64,000 nucleotides of DNA from Silene conica (lineage: Eukaryota > Streptophyta > Magnoliopsida > Caryophyllales > Caryophyllaceae), in the NCBI GenBank assembly GCA_029255685.2, contig CM055313.2, positions 42,364,079 to 42,428,078 of the forward strand, read 5' to 3'. Of this stretch, positions 45,724 to 58,800 are shown piece after piece. Positions within the stretch are counted from its first letter, which is position 1, and the number at the start of each line of letters is the position of its first letter. The translations under genes and the position numbers were made by a program. The notes under the pieces were generated by a model. The model saw only the letters and a program-made list of their open reading frames with translations. It was not told where the DNA came from and did no database searches.

Positions 45724-47512
45724 ACCCCCGACAGCCTACTACCACCACGACTCCACCAACCCCTCCGACAGCCACTGGTGAAGCGACCAAAACCCACTCT
45801 AACCAGACCCTCACCCTAACGCTGAAACATGCCTCTGCCTCGCCTGAGCAGAGCCTCCCTTTACGGCACTACCACCGTGCCTACCACTCGAGACCACCAC
45901 TACGACAACCCTTGACACAAGACCCATAAACGACAGTGGTACCACCGTGTCAACCTCCCCCGAGTCAACGGTGGTACCACCCCCAATTTCCCTTATGGAC
46001 ACGCGAAAACCCCACTGTGACAACCAGAAGCCAGGAAAGTTCCCTTCGACACCTACCTGACCACCCATACCCGCCGTGGACACCTCCCTGACATTCCCCC
46101 ATCTACCAGCAATTTCTGATGACAACCCCATGGTGACTGTAACAACCTACAACCCTTCGAATTAAGGACAAACGACCCACTACAACAATAGATGAACACT
46201 AACGCTTAAACACAACCATACGTACCTGCTTCTGGTTCGAATCGAAGGGTCCTAGGCACGACTGACCTCACCGTGAGAATACTCTTTCTTTTCTGGGTGG
46301 TCGCGGCAGCACAATTAGGGTATGGTGTGTGTTGATGGCAGGTCACAAATAGAGTGAACATGCTCTTATATGGCGGCATGGGGGTGGGTTTGTGTGAGGA
46401 TGAGTGTTAGTGAATTTTGATAGGGTTTCAACAATCACGGGCTGTGTGTTTTTGCATAGGAACGAAGCCCAACACCACCCTCCTAGAGGTCCCGTGTTCG
46501 AACCCCACAGAAGGCACAAAACACTACTTAAAAGAACATATATAACAAGTAACCATATTAAGTATTAACTATCTTAACCTAACTAACTTAACGTCAAATA
46601 AATAAAACAACATCGTAACTTATAAATATTCGAGGTCGTCGACCACCACCATCAGCGCCAAACAACTGCACAAAACCCAACATCCCCGACACACTCTATT
46701 TCCTCTGTTTTGACACGATATAGACGCATGAAACGAAACCCACCATAACAACCGTCATGAACCCTACGAAGTACTGTGAGAACCACCAACCCAACCACCT
46801 GACTACCACCTCCCGATTACCCTAAAACCCATATTAAAACGTAACCCACTATGACTCGAATCAACACCCAAACATTACTTGTTCATGGTTCCATACTTGG
46901 CAAACATGTGACATAACCACCACAATTGGTGGTCCTAGGTGGTCATGATGGTACATCAAGGGTCTAGTAAGGACTACCACACATCCTAGATCAATATTGT
47001 ACCATAAACAGAGACCAAAACATACCTATGCGATTGAACAGACGAAAAGAATAGGAAGAAACAAAACAGAGCAAATGTAAGCACGATGAGCATACCTCCT
47101 TCCCTGAGCAATCGAGTACCCTTAGACCACCCTAATCCACCGTGTAAACCCTCTTTCTTTCTAACTGATGTGGCGGCAGCAAGGTAAGTGAGGTAGGTGT
47201 GTGTCTTTTAGGGTTAAAAGTAGGGTTTCGGTCACGTTATATTAGATGGCAGAGGGAGTGTTTGTGAGTTGAGCGTGTAACAAGATGTTTATCGAGTTGG
47301 GCTGATTCATCTATTAGCACGCACTTCGAGGCCCAAAGCATACATTAGAACACGATTTAATAACTAATACTCATGCTCGACACTTTACTTATAACACATA
47401 GAGTATAACAACATTCTTTGATACGTTAATTATCGAATATCAACTTTCGAATAACTAACAAAACGTCAACATAAATAATAAACATTAAAGTAAAATACGG
47501 GGTATTACAAAG
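45724..47512 (-). other. Gypsy LTR, part right of the CACTA element
   Basis: Contains GGTGGTACCACC and GAGTCAACGG blocks and two diverged copies of the stretch that ends the gypsy LTR (GGCGGCA, then CGAGGCCCA, near 46370-46480 and 47170-47335). No gene supported; open frames here come from LTR sequence. Confidence 0.6.
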
Positions 47513-47689
47513 TCGAAGTAAACACATCGACATTAAGTATTTGGCCATAAAAGAGCGTGTTCATAAAAAGAAAGTGATTGTTGAACACATTAGCACTGAA
47601 TTGATGATTGCAGATCCCTGTACTAAAGGCATGCCACCTAAGGGTTTCAAGGGTCATGTAGTGAATATGGGACTTGGTCCCATAATGTG
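47513..47689 (+). pseudogene. Copia RNase H, C-terminal end
   Basis: Reads SKHIDIKYLAIKERV, then IADPCTKGMPPKGFKGHVV and a stop at about 47689. This is the HIDI-to-ADPxTKG end of a copia RNase H. It begins abruptly at the gypsy LTR edge, so the rest of the element is gone. Confidence 0.85.
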
Positions 47690-47960
47690 ATACATTCATT
47701 TATATTATGTTTTTTGAACCTTTCATTTGGTTGTATATTTCTCTTTTAATTACATACGTACGTTCTTTGGTTATTTATTTTATTGAGATATATCATTATG
47801 TCTTGACCTAGAGTAAACATATGGTTTATTCATTAAGTTAAGTGCGAGTGGTGAGAGACTATGTGTATTGTAATACATTGAAGATTAATTCTCGCTCTAG
47901 AGAATTCGTCGCTATGATTCATACATGAAGTTTCTCTGTTAAATGGGCCAAGTGGAAGAA
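47690..47960 (+). other. Copia 3' UTR
   Basis: Non-coding stretch from the RNase H stop to the LTR, ending in the purine-rich AAGTGGAAGAA. Confidence 0.65.
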
Positions 47961-48185
47961 TGTTGGATTTTTATTATTAATTAACTAAATATTACTATTA
48001 ATAATATTAATATAGTTTTATAAAAAAACCTAATTATGTGGCCCTTTTGGTTTGGCAGTCAAGAGACGTTGAAACGTTTCCCTATTTTTCCTCCCCATTA
48101 AGTGAATCCACTTCCCCCACTCTTCTTAAGTAACAACTCTTTGATGCCATGAGCTATTTAAGAAAATATTACTGATTGGAAAAGG

Positions 48186-49140
48186 TGTAACACCCCCATT
48201 TATTAAGAGGCCTGAACTAGGACCCTCCAAATAACCAAGGGTGTTACCATCTCGGTTACCTGAGGTAGTAGATAACAAAGGAAGAAATACAGTACTTTAT
48301 TAAGTAATTTAAAGTTAAAAAAAAGTCTCAAACTATTACAACTTAAAGTAACCACAGCTAAAGTTTAAGTATGATGTAAACTAAATGACTGAGCTATCAC
48401 TAGACAGGTCTGATCCAAGTCCTCTCCACCCATCCAGCATCCACAAGTCTAAACCTGTCATTCTGCTCCCCAATAATTTGGATCAACGCAGACACACAAA
48501 CAAACAAACAGGGTCAACACGAGGTTGAGTAGGTAATATGGTTAAACATGAATATCACAATATACAATTCCTCCATCTCCTCTGAATCAATTCCTCCACA
48601 TCACCCCAGCAGATCACACCTCCCATGGCCATATCACAAGTCCCTTATCACAAAACCCTTATCACAAGACCCGATTCTCAACCTCCGTCCTCCACAATAA
48701 TCAATAATAACAATCAATCATATTATATTCACAACTTAATATAACATTCATACGATAGATATTCTCATGTCAATTCACAACCACCAATATAAATATTCCC
48801 CTACCTCAAAACTGCGGAAGATGACAGCAAATGAGCAACTGCTATTAAAAGTGTTCCACGCGGAAACCTCCACCTAGACATATATTATATAGTTAATAAA
48901 GCTCCCTAAAACTTGTAGTATAAACACACCTTCTATTTATAGAAACTTCCTAAAAAGGAAAGTTTCTTCAAACGACATTACCCGAAATGGAAACTTTCTA
49001 AATATAGTAACCCCTAACTAAAAAACCCCATACGAGATATCGACCCAAAATAAATAGCAAAGCAACGCTTGATAAAGAAATACTATTAATAATAGAATAC
49101 TAACAACAAAAGTATTAATACTTATCACAATAATAATAAT

Positions 49141-49189
<49 letters not shown>

Positions 49190-50432
49190 CATTAAACACG
49201 ACACACCAACAGCCCCACAACCCGCCATCAAACTGCCCTGAAACCACCGTGTTACGCCACTACACCCTCCGACAACCATCACCACGCGTACCCAGCACCA
49301 CAACCTACCCCCACGGCCACCGTCAGACCCCTCGACTTCCACCGTCGTGGTGAACCAGTGCCTACACCAGGCCTGGTTCCTCACGCTGACTCCCTGACCA
49401 GACCCAAACACAGACCCCTCGAAACACACTCAGCCACCACGACACCCTGATTCCACCACCACAACCCTCTGAGACACCAGACCCATAAGACTCGGTGGTA
49501 ACACCGTGTCGACCTACCCCGAGTCAACGGTGTTACCACCCCCAAGGTTACTCCTAACACTCTGACTTACAAATAAAAGAACGAACAGCTGCCCCTTATC
49601 ACAACCCCTATCGACTACCCCTTAACCACCACACCCAACCACCGTGAACCACCACAACTGCCTCCAACAGACACCTCTAGACGCTGCTTGACTCTCCAAC
49701 CCGAGACCCATATTAAACAAACCCCAGACCACGACTCAAACATACCATAAATTAACATTCAGAAAACGTATATAATAAAACGAATAACAGTCATCTCTTT
49801 AACCCGTATTACCACCCTTCACGACAACAATTAACGACCAACGACACCAAACCCACGATTTGTATATGTTCTTTACGTGATCTAGCACAAATATATGTAA
49901 AAACATCGAAGGTTCAACGTGTTATACATGCCTGATTATGGTATACAAACTACAAGACTCACAGGAATAAAAAGGCGCGTGTGTGACTTACCAGTTTTAC
50001 AGTCCAAACGAACCACCGTGAGTCACCCTTCGACCACCGTGCAAGGTTTATTTTCTTACTTTGATGTGACGGCTAAAGGTTGGTGTAGAAGATTAGGGTT
50101 AGGGTAGGGTTTATAGTTTAGCAAGACTATGTTAAGTAGGCGGCATGGATGTGGTTGCTAGGGGAAAGAATACCAAGTATGGGCTCCTCTTTCTTACACG
50201 CACTTCGAGGCCCATTCTACCACCCCCGCTGATCCCAAGTTCGAGCCCTCATAAGAACATAATTCTAATTATGTTGTTTTGTGGGTAGAACCCCACTTCG
50301 AAACCCACCAAGGTCCAAAACACTCATCATAAAACGAGTGTACACCAGTATGTTAAACGAGCAATTGTAATAAATTAAATCGTCTACCCATAAAATCAAT
50401 ATTATTTATTAATAATAATTCGGGTTATTACC
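48186..50432 (-). repeat. Tekay-like element 3' LTR
   Basis: 2247 bp. It contains tandem CACAAGACCC-type sequence (about 48630-48672) and a long (AAT)n run (49126-49187) that is much shorter in the 5' LTR. On the sense strand its first base is G (GGTAATAACCC), where the 5' LTR has TGTAATAACCC. Confidence 0.93.
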
Positions 50433-50446
50433 GTCTTTCCCCCTTA
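50433..50446 (-). other. Polypurine tract
   Basis: On the minus strand AAGGGGGAAAGACG lies directly before the 3' LTR, the expected plus-strand primer. Confidence 0.8.
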
Positions 50447-50560
50447 AAATGAACTTCCTCCCGAAGTTCACCCACACTAACATGATATAACAGCTGCTAA
50501 ACATAGAGTATCACATTCCACCCTACTAAAAAAAAATGAGTTACGTCCTCGTAACTTACC

Positions 50561-53500
50561 TCAAACAAATAGTTGCGGGTAACGCTCTTTCATGGACGCC
50601 TCAGACTCCCAAGTAACTTCCTCGACGTTGTGATTGGTCCACAAGACCTTCACTAACATTGTCTCTCCATTCCGAGTTTTCCGAATCTTTCTATCCAAAA
50701 TCTCTTTTGGAATCTCAACGTAGGCAAGTTGCTCATCCACCTCAATTACCTCATGGCTCAACACATGTGAGGGATCACTCACATACTTCCGTAGCTGGGA
50801 TACATGGAACACATTATGGACCTTAGATAGGGCTGGAGGTAAAGCTAAACGATACGCCACCTCCCCAACCCTGTCCAAGAGCTCAAATGGTCCAATAAAC
50901 TTCGGACTCAGTTTGCCACGCTTTCCGAATCTCATTACACCCTTCATTGGAGATACTTTCAGCAGTACCTTCTCTCCCTCCTCAAATGAAATATCGCTCC
51001 TCTTTAGATCTGCATAGCTCTTCTGTCTATCCTGGGCGGCCCTCATCTTCTGTCGAATAATCTGAACCTGCTCCACCATCTCCTGGATCATATCTGGCCC
51101 TAGAGTCACAACATCGGCCCGTTCATCCCAACACACAGGGCTCCGACACTTCCTCCCATACAGGGCCTCGAAAGGGGCCATCCCTATGCTGGCATGGTAG
51201 CTGTTGTTATACGAAAATTCTATCAATCCCAGTCGATCCTCCCATGATCCTCCGAACTCCAGCACACATGCTCGCAACATATCCTCAAGGGTCTGAATCG
51301 TTCTCTCAGTCTGACCGTCAGTAGCTGGATGGAAAGGTGTACTCATCTTCAACTGGGTATCCAAAGCGGTCTGCAACTCTTGCCAAAATCTAGATATGAA
51401 CCTCGAGTCTCGATCTGAAACAATGTCCTTGGGTACGCCATGCAATTTGACCATATTCTGGACATATGATTTAGCCAGCTCAGCTTTACTCCAGGTATCT
51501 TTCATCGGAATAAAGTGGGCAGACTTAGTCAAACGATCCACAATCACCCAGATCATGTTGTTGCCCCTCTGAGTTCGAGGCAACCCCACAATGAAATCCA
51601 TCGAGATGTTCTCCCACTTCCACTCTAGTACATCCAAAGGCTGAATTTTCCCCTGAGGTCTCTTATGCTCCCCTTTCACCCTTTGACATGTTAAACACCG
51701 TGACACGAACTCCGCGACTTCCTTCTTCATATTTGGCCACCAGAACGTCTTCTTAAGGTCTTTGTACAACTTATCACCCCCTGGGTGAACGGAATATGGA
51801 GTAGCATGAGCTTCAGTCAGGATTTTCTTCTTTAGCTCCTCATCATCCGGAACACGCCATCGCCCACTGAACCTCAAACTACCGTCGGTATGAACACTAA
51901 ACTTGGATGTTGCCTCCCCGTCCTCACTCTCAACCATCTTGCGCCACTTCAGGATCCCCGCATCATTCCTTTGTAATTCCCGAATCTCCCCATACAACTC
52001 AGGCTCTACAGACAAGTCACTAAGAGTATCCCCTTTTTGTATCATGTAGATTCCCATCTCTCCCAACTCACTGAGCAACCTTACCCTAGATCTGGCGCTA
52101 ATCAATGCATGGACGGATTTCCGACTCAAGGCATTAGCAACTACGTTAGCCTTGCCCTCATGATAGACAATCTGCATATCGTAGTCACCAATCAGCTCTA
52201 TCCACCTCCTTTGCCTCATATTCAACTCCCGCTGAGTGTAGATGTACTTCAGACTCTTGTGGTCGGAAAACACTTTAAATGTGGCCCCGTACAGGTAGTG
52301 GCGCCACAGTTTTAGTGCAAAAACCACGGCCCCCAACTCCAGGTCATGAGTAGGATAATTCTCTTCATAGGTCTTCAGCTGTCGGGAAGCATAGGCTATC
52401 ACTCTCCCATTCTGCATTAATACACATCCTAGCCCATTCTTCGAAGCGTCAGTATACACCTCGAAGTTATCACTCCCCTCTGGCAAGGCAAGGATAGGAG
52501 CTGTTGTCAGACGTTCCTTAAGAGTTAAGAACGCCTTCTCACAACTCTCATCCCAAATGAAACGATTCTCCTTCCTCATCAATGATGTTAATGGCTTGGC
52601 TAACTTTGAGAAATCTTTGACAAACCTCCTGTAATACCCAACCAATCCCAGGAAACTTCGGATCTCTCCCACATTCTTAGGGCTTTGCCACCTGCTTACT
52701 GCTTCAATCTTGCTAGGGTCCACTAACACCCCCTCTTTGGAAATTACATGACCCAAGAAAGCAACTTTCTCCAACCAGAATTCGCACTTACTTAGCTTTG
52801 CATACAACCCATTCTCCACTAGAGTTTTCAAAACGGTCCTCAGATGTTCTCCGTGCTCTTCTTTATTCTTAGTGTATACCAAGATGTCGTCGATAAACAC
52901 CACTACGAACTTATCCAGGGACGGACTGAATACTCGGTTCATCAAATCCATGAACACTGCTGGCGCATTAGTCAACCCGAACGGCATAACCACAAATTCG
53001 TAGTGGCCATACCTCGTTTTAAAAGCGGTCTTGGGGATATCCTCATCTTTAATCCTCAATTGGTGATAACCCGATCTCAGATCAATTTTTGAAAAGACCC
53101 CAGATCTACTCAATTGGTCGAACAAATCATCAATTCTAGGCAAGGGGTAGCGGTTCTTAATAGTCACATTGTTCAGCTCTCGGTAGTCAACGCAAAGCCT
53201 CAAACTCTCGTCCTTCTTCTTTAAAAATAGTACGGGTGCTCTCCAGGGCGACACACTAGGCCGGATGAATCCCTTCTCAACCAATTCATCCCGTTGCTTT
53301 TTCAATTCTTCCATCTCCTTTGGTCCCATACGGTAAGGTGATTTTGATATAGGTCCAGCACCAGGTTTGAGATCGATAGAAAAATCGACCTCCCTCCTAG
53401 GTGGTAATCCTGTCACATCGTCCCGGAACACCCCCTCAAACTCCCTCACTACTGGTATCCGGCTAACCACCGGAGTCTCCGCCTCACAGTTCCACATTTG

Positions 53501-54007
53501 GCATAAGATCAAACTACCCCCCTTCCGCAGGCTCGACTTAAGGGTACTAACTGATATGAACTTGACCTTAGGTTTAACCACGAATCCCCTATAGGTCACC
53601 CTTACTCCCTTAGGTCCCCTCGGAGAAATTTTCTTTTGGTAACAGTCAATGAAAGCTCGGTATTTCCCCAGCCAATCCATTCCCAGAATTACTTCAAAGT
53701 CCCCCAATGGAAACTCGATAAGGTCGCAATGGAAAACCACTTCCCCAATTTTGATAGGCACACACCGAAAGACTCTCTTACATGACACCGACTCCCCAGA
53801 TGGTATTGTTATGGAATCCTCAACCCAATCATAGATATCAAGTCCTAACACCCTAGCATGTTCTCTGGACACAAAGGAATGAGTAGCTCCAGAATCGAAA
53901 AGTACAAAAGTAGGTGTAAGATTTACAAGGAAGGTACCAGTCACGACATGTGCGTCATCCTTGGCAGCCTGCTTCTCCACGGCAAAGAGTTTGCCACTGA
54001 TCTTCAC
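50561..54007 (-). CDS. Tekay-like pol polyprotein with C-terminal chromodomain
   Basis: 1148 codons without a stop. Protease: [12 protein letters not shown] (about 37-48). Reverse transcriptase about 230-400: [32 protein letters not shown] and catalytic FIDDILVY. RNase H about 480-600: [24 protein letters not shown]. Integrase: zinc ligands ending CLTCQ, then DDE residues in [22 protein letters not shown] and DGQTERTIQ. The end reads [28 protein letters not shown], a chromodomain that directs insertion to chromatin. The frame opens with GTG, not ATG, because the natural reading continues upstream from gag; see the 95-bp duplication. Confidence 0.93.
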   Translation of the reverse strand: MKISGKLFAVEKQAAKDDAHVVTGTFLVNLTPTFVLFDSGATHSFVSREHARVLGLDIYDWVEDSITIPSGESVSCKRVFRCVPIKIGEVVFHCDLIEFPLGDFEVILGMDWLGKYRAFIDCYQKKISPRGPKGVRVTYRGFVVKPKVKFISVSTLKSSLRKGGSLILCQMWNCEAETPVVSRIPVVREFEGVFRDDVTGLPPRREVDFSIDLKPGAGPISKSPYRMGPKEMEELKKQRDELVEKGFIRPSVSPWRAPVLFLKKKDESLRLCVDYRELNNVTIKNRYPLPRIDDLFDQLSRSGVFSKIDLRSGYHQLRIKDEDIPKTAFKTRYGHYEFVVMPFGLTNAPAVFMDLMNRVFSPSLDKFVVVFIDDILVYTKNKEEHGEHLRTVLKTLVENGLYAKLSKCEFWLEKVAFLGHVISKEGVLVDPSKIEAVSRWQSPKNVGEIRSFLGLVGYYRRFVKDFSKLAKPLTSLMRKENRFIWDESCEKAFLTLKERLTTAPILALPEGSDNFEVYTDASKNGLGCVLMQNGRVIAYASRQLKTYEENYPTHDLELGAVVFALKLWRHYLYGATFKVFSDHKSLKYIYTQRELNMRQRRWIELIGDYDMQIVYHEGKANVVANALSRKSVHALISARSRVRLLSELGEMGIYMIQKGDTLSDLSVEPELYGEIRELQRNDAGILKWRKMVESEDGEATSKFSVHTDGSLRFSGRWRVPDDEELKKKILTEAHATPYSVHPGGDKLYKDLKKTFWWPNMKKEVAEFVSRCLTCQRVKGEHKRPQGKIQPLDVLEWKWENISMDFIVGLPRTQRGNNMIWVIVDRLTKSAHFIPMKDTWSKAELAKSYVQNMVKLHGVPKDIVSDRDSRFISRFWQELQTALDTQLKMSTPFHPATDGQTERTIQTLEDMLRACVLEFGGSWEDRLGLIEFSYNNSYHASIGMAPFEALYGRKCRSPVCWDERADVVTLGPDMIQEMVEQVQIIRQKMRAAQDRQKSYADLKRSDISFEEGEKVLLKVSPMKGVMRFGKRGKLSPKFIGPFELLDRVGEVAYRLALPPALSKVHNVFHVSQLRKYVSDPSHVLSHEVIEVDEQLAYVEIPKEILDRKIRKTRNGETMLVKVLWTNHNVEEVTWESEASMKERYPQLFV

Positions 54008-55254
54008 TCCACTCTGGCTAGTGGTGGCGGCTCCTGACTGCTGATTGCCTTCAGCTGCGGTCTTCTGGTTACTACCAAACCCATTGTACTGGTTTTGGTG
54101 GAAATGGTTTTGGTAGTAGTTATAGCTCCTGACTGCTGATTGCCTTCAGTTGTGGTCTTCTGGTTACTACCACTCCCGTTGTACTGGTTTTGGTGGAAAC
54201 GGTTTTGGTAGTTGTTATAGCTCCTCTGGTAGTTATTGTTAGTACCAGACCTCGAATTTCCTCCATAACCTGACGTAGGAGTGCGATAACCTCCACTGCC
54301 TGCAGTATTCATGCGGGATCCACTGTACCCCGAAGTTGGAGTACGGTAACCCCCAGATTGATTTCCGCCTGAGGATCGACACACCGCTTGCTTATGTCCC
54401 GTCTTTCCACATCCATAGCATACTATTCCCACGGAACTGGTTCCCGTACCCCCACTCCTATAGTTACCACTACTCTGGTTCTTTGCACTTGCTGAGGTAT
54501 TGTGGTTAAAGTAACCACTGTACCTGTTGGAGTTCTGCTTCTTCGACCCCGAGCCCTCACTGAAGGCCTCAGTCTTCCTTTTATCACTCCTCGTCTTCTT
54601 TTCCTCCTTGATCATATCAGCTAGTCTCTCAGCTGCCCCAGCCCGCAAATAGATGTCACGGACTGTAGTGGGTGGTGCAGCAATGAGCCTCTTCTTGACA
54701 ACAATGGTTAGCCCCCTTTCGAACTTCATGGCAAGCATTGCCTCATTCATCCCCATCTCTCCCACATGGCTCAGCAGCTGAAGAAACTTCCTGTAGTATA
54801 CCTCCACCGACATCTCATCAGTCATTCTAAATAGCTCAAATTCCTCCCTCAGCTTGCTCTTTTGAAATTCAGGTAGAAAGACTTCGAATACGATTCTCTT
54901 GAATACAACCCATTCCACGTGATTGATCCCATCCTCGACAGCAGCTTCCCGAATCTCTCCCTTGTTCCCAGTCCACCAATCACCAGCCATCCCCCTCAAA
55001 TAGTGTGCAGCTTGATCCACCCTCAGCTCCTCCGGGCAGTCTATCAGTTCGAACAAGTTGCTAAATTCTCTACACCATTCCCCGAGTAAGTGAGGCTCAC
55101 CCTCCCCGGTGAATTGTGTAGGGTTGTGCCTTGCGATTATGGTGCTCATCTTTGCTGAGTCCATGCGTTTGGCTTTGAAGGCCTCGTTCTCAGCTATCAG
55201 TCGGTCTAACTCCTCTTGGGTGATGTTAGCTACGTTATTTCTCCTTGGAGGCAT
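54004..55254 (-). CDS. Tekay-like gag, C-terminus altered by frameshift
   Basis: ATG at 55254-55252 ([17 protein letters not shown]). Capsid (retrotrans_gag) at about residues 40-190: [50 protein letters not shown]. Then a basic linker, a zinc knuckle [14 protein letters not shown], and a Gly/Asn/Gln-rich tail. Downstream of the duplication point the reading changes frame and ends at 54004; these last approximately 39 residues are not native. An upstream in-frame TTG at 55266 is not needed as start. Confidence 0.92.
   Translation of the reverse strand: MPPRRNNVANITQEELDRLIAENEAFKAKRMDSAKMSTIIARHNPTQFTGEGEPHLLGEWCREFSNLFELIDCPEELRVDQAAHYLRGMAGDWWTGNKGEIREAAVEDGINHVEWVVFKRIVFEVFLPEFQKSKLREEFELFRMTDEMSVEVYYRKFLQLLSHVGEMGMNEAMLAMKFERGLTIVVKKRLIAAPPTTVRDIYLRAGAAERLADMIKEEKKTRSDKRKTEAFSEGSGSKKQNSNRYSGYFNHNTSASAKNQSSGNYRSGGTGTSSVGIVCYGCGKTGHKQAVCRSSGGNQSGGYRTPTSGYSGSRMNTAGSGGYRTPTSGYGGNSRSGTNNNYQRSYNNYQNRFHQNQYNGSGSNQKTTTEGNQQSGAITTTKTISTKTSTMGLVVTRRPQLKAISSQEPPPLARVE
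54030..54219 (-). repeat. 95-bp tandem duplication at the gag-pol join
   Basis: GCTCCTGACTGCTGATTGCC starts at 54030 and again at 54125, and the unit edge GCTCCT recurs at 54220, so the period is 95 bp. The two units differ at a few bases. 95 is not a multiple of three, which explains why gag ends and pol starts in different frames. Confidence 0.9.
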
Positions 55255-55266
55255 TCTAAGACACAC

Positions 55267-55785
55267 AAGAAAAGATGAGTCCCGATTTTAAATATGGGTA
55301 CCCTTTCATATTAAGGTCATCACCTTTAAACATCAGGTTACTTATAAAAACTACTATATATTAACAACGATTCCAACACATGGCTCAGGAGGCACATAAC
55401 CGCATATCATTAGGCATGGTATAGCTATTAATGTAATACCAACTATCACATATATTCACATTACCATGTACTTGGTGCAAAACGACCTGATAGTTCTTAT
55501 ATGCATGCTCTTTCTTTCATATTCATGCCATTCATATAACAGAAGAATTCTCGTAACTCCTTTTCATACTTTACCCCACATAACCATCACTTCCTATTCT
55601 ACCCTTTTCGCTCGTATTCACTCAAGGTATCCGGGTAAAACAAAGAGGGCCTATGGTTTAGTGTGAGGGGGCCCCAGACTCATACTTCCCCTTTAGTGTG
55701 CTCCTAACAGTTCTATCCCGGGGTTCATTTTATTCAGACTCTTCCTACATTCATTGGGTTCATTAGTTAGGCATGAGGATCGTTC
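55267..55785 (-). other. Tekay-like element leader
   Basis: About 530 bp between primer site and gag ATG. No ORF of note. Confidence 0.7.
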
Positions 55786-55797
55786 GCTCTGATACCA
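55786..55797 (-). other. Tekay-like element primer-binding site
   Basis: On the minus strand TGGTATCAGAGC, a perfect match to the plant initiator Met-tRNA 3' end complement, three bases from the LTR. Confidence 0.95.
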
Positions 55798-55800
55798 CTT

Positions 55801-58800
55801 TGTAACACCCCCATTTATTTAGAGGCCTGAACTAGGACTCTCCAAATAACCAAGGGTGTTACCATCTCGGTTACCCGAGGTAGTAGATAACAAAGGAAGA
55901 AATACAGTACTTTATTAAGTAATTTAAAGTTAAACAAAAGTCTCAAACTATTACAACTGAAAGTAACCACAACTAAAGTTTAAGTATGATGAAAACTAAA
56001 TGACTGAGCTATCACTAGACAAGTCTGATCCAAGTCCTCACCACCCATCCAGCATCCACAAGTCTAAACCTGTCATTCTGCTCCCCAATAAATTGGATCA
56101 ACGCAGATACACAAACAAACAAACAGGGTCAACACGAGGTTGAGTAGGTAATATGGTTAAACATGAATATCACAATATACAATTCCTCCATCTCCTCCGA
56201 ATCAATTCCTCCACATCACCCCAGCACATCACACCTCCCATGGCCATATCACAAGTCCCTTATCTCAAGACCCTTATCACAAGACCCGATTCTCAACCTC
56301 CGTCCTCCATAATAATCAATAATAACAATCAATCATATTATATTCACAACTTAATATAACATTCATACGATAGATATTCTCATGTCAATTCACAACCACC
56401 AATATAAATATTCCCCTACCTCAAAACTGCGGAAGATGACAGCAAATGAGCAACTGCTATTAAAAGTGTTCCACGCGGAAACCTCTACCTAGACATATAT
56501 TATATAGTTAATAAAGCTCCCTAAAACTTGTAGTATAAATACACCTTCTATTTATAGAAACTTCCTAAAAAGGAAAGTTTCTTCAAACGACATTACCCGA
56601 AATGGAAACTTTCTAAATATAGTAACCCCTAACTAAAAAACCCCATACGAGATATCGACCCAAAATAAATAGCAAATCAACGCTTGATAAAGAAATACTA
56701 TTAATAATAGAATACTAACAACATGAGTATTAATACTTATCACAATAATAATAATAATAACACATTAAACACGACACACCAACAGCCCCACAACCCGCCA
56801 TCAAACTGCCCTGAAACCACCATGTTACGCCACTACACCCTCCGACAACCATCACCACGCGTACCCAGCACCACAACCTACCCCCACGGCCACCGTCAGA
56901 CCCCTCGACTTCCACCGTCGTGGTGAACCAGTGCCTACACCAGGCCTGGTTCCTCACGCTGACTCCCTGGCCAGACCCAAACACAGACCCCTCGAAACAC
57001 ACTCAGCCACCACGACACCCTGATTCCACCACCACAACCATAGAGACACCAGACCCATAAGACTCGGTGGTAACTAGACCTGGCAAAAGTATACCGAACC
57101 CGAAAAACCGATCGAAAATAATTGAATCGACACCTGACCGTACATCCGAAAGGTATAACTGAACTTCACCCCGAAACCTGAATCGACCTGAACTGATTCG
57201 AAATTGAACTGAATTTGTAATATCCGAAATAGACCCGAGATCGAATAAACCTGAACTGTTTCAACCTGAACTGGTTTGACCCGAATCGAAACACACCCGA
57301 ACCGTTTTCAACCTGCTTAATAATGACCGAAATTCAACCGAAACCCGAAATTACCCGAATGTAGTAATTGTCGTTTGTCAAACAAAAGAAAAAAATTAAT
57401 TATTTATATACATATTTTTATATTGGCGGGTAAAATGATGGTTGGCGGTAAAATAATTCGAGAATCTACAATTTTTGGAGGCAAAATATAATTAGTTCGT
57501 CAATTTTTGGAGGCAAAATCAATTTTTTTTACCATATTTGACTGCAATTTCAACCGAAATGATAAAAAAGAATCTGACAAAAGAGATTTAGATGAACAAA
57601 ATAACTAATCAAAGATTTAAAGCGCAAAATATGGAAATTTCATTAATTAATTAGGGATAATTAGAGATCTTCTTACCGAAACGAGATATCCTTTCCACCT
57701 TTACAAAATATATGGTGCTCTGTTCCTCTGTGGACTTCGATTTGTCAGATGGGCTTTTGGAAGATGAAGAGACTAGAGAGTTTGTAATGAGTTGGTGACT
57801 TGGTGTATAGTAAAAAGGAAAGTAGATTTGCGATTTGCGATTGACTGTATACCATATTTACGAATTGCGATTATTAAAAAGGAAAGTAGTTGGTGACTTG
57901 GTGTTATGGTGTATACGGGTATTTTTTTTCGACAAAGATTGTATACATGTATTGATGTAACGAGTTATAAAAGCTTAAGAAGTCGAACTGTAGATTATTA
58001 GTTATAAATTATATAGTTTTAGCTACTGTTATTATAGACTATAGTCTATAATGTTGGACTCGAGTAAGGTGCTATTGTGTTAGTACAATTAATTGATAAT
58101 TAAAGATCAACTCAAAAGTAGCTCAAGTTCAAAATTCACCGAACTCAAGTTGAGCTCATAGAATTCAAATAATTTACATATCGGGTGGTCTTGTTTAAGA
58201 ATTAAGATCATCTTAACTTAAAACCTCTTATAAGTTATAACCTCCTCCAGATGGAAGAACCATCTTAATTTAAGAGTGAAGACGGTCTTATACTCCTATA
58301 CAATAAATGGTGATGTAAGAATAGTAAGACGAATTGACGAGGAATGAACATTTGATAATAATTATTTCCTGATATAAGCTTTACTTTTTGTTCAAGCTAA
58401 TTTTGTATTGGATAGAAAGTTTCATCGCCATTGTAAAAAAATTCAATCAAAAAAACAAAGTCGAGTAATTTTGTGATAACATTTATTACATATATATATA
58501 CTTCTTAGTTTCATTTATTATTTATAGGACGAATACTCACGATAAAAGATCAGTCGATGTTGTAAGATATGAAATACTTATGATCAATTTATCATGTATA
58601 TACTGTGGAGTATTTATATTAGAATGTATATATCAATAATTATAAAAAAAATAGATAAGAAAAAAGTGTGGAATCAAATTATATTACTATTAAAAGAATT
58701 TGAAATATTATCGGACAAAAATCCAAAATTTATATCAAAAACAAAATCGAAATAATTGATTTATAAATATAATCCAATATTAATCCCTTGACATCCGATC

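Larger units (their letters stand above)
41599..47512 (-). mobile_element. Large Tekay-like gypsy LTR without matching flanks, interrupted by a CACTA element
   Basis: Begins TGTAACACCCCCATTTATT and ends GGGGTATTACA, like the LTRs of the gypsy element at 48186. It shares the GGGTCAACCACGAGGTTGAG and GAGTCAACGG blocks. Without the CACTA element it is about 3.0 kb, longer than the 2.2-kb LTR, partly through internal repetition. Flanking pentamers CTTAA and AAGTC differ, and the flanks belong to different copia parts, so this is not a simple solo LTR. Confidence 0.75.

Noticed and set aside
45811-46131. 106-codon minus-strand frame
   Set aside because: Low-complexity Gly/Val-rich translation of a gypsy LTR.
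49115-49429. A 104-codon minus-strand frame, with a near copy at 56730-57002
   Set aside because: Both are the same LTR sequence in the two LTRs of one element, ending in the AAT repeat; no similarity to a known protein.
50561-54007. GTG as a real start of a separate pol gene
   Set aside because: GTG starts are not expected here, and the pol frame is open upstream; the split is explained by the 95-bp duplication.
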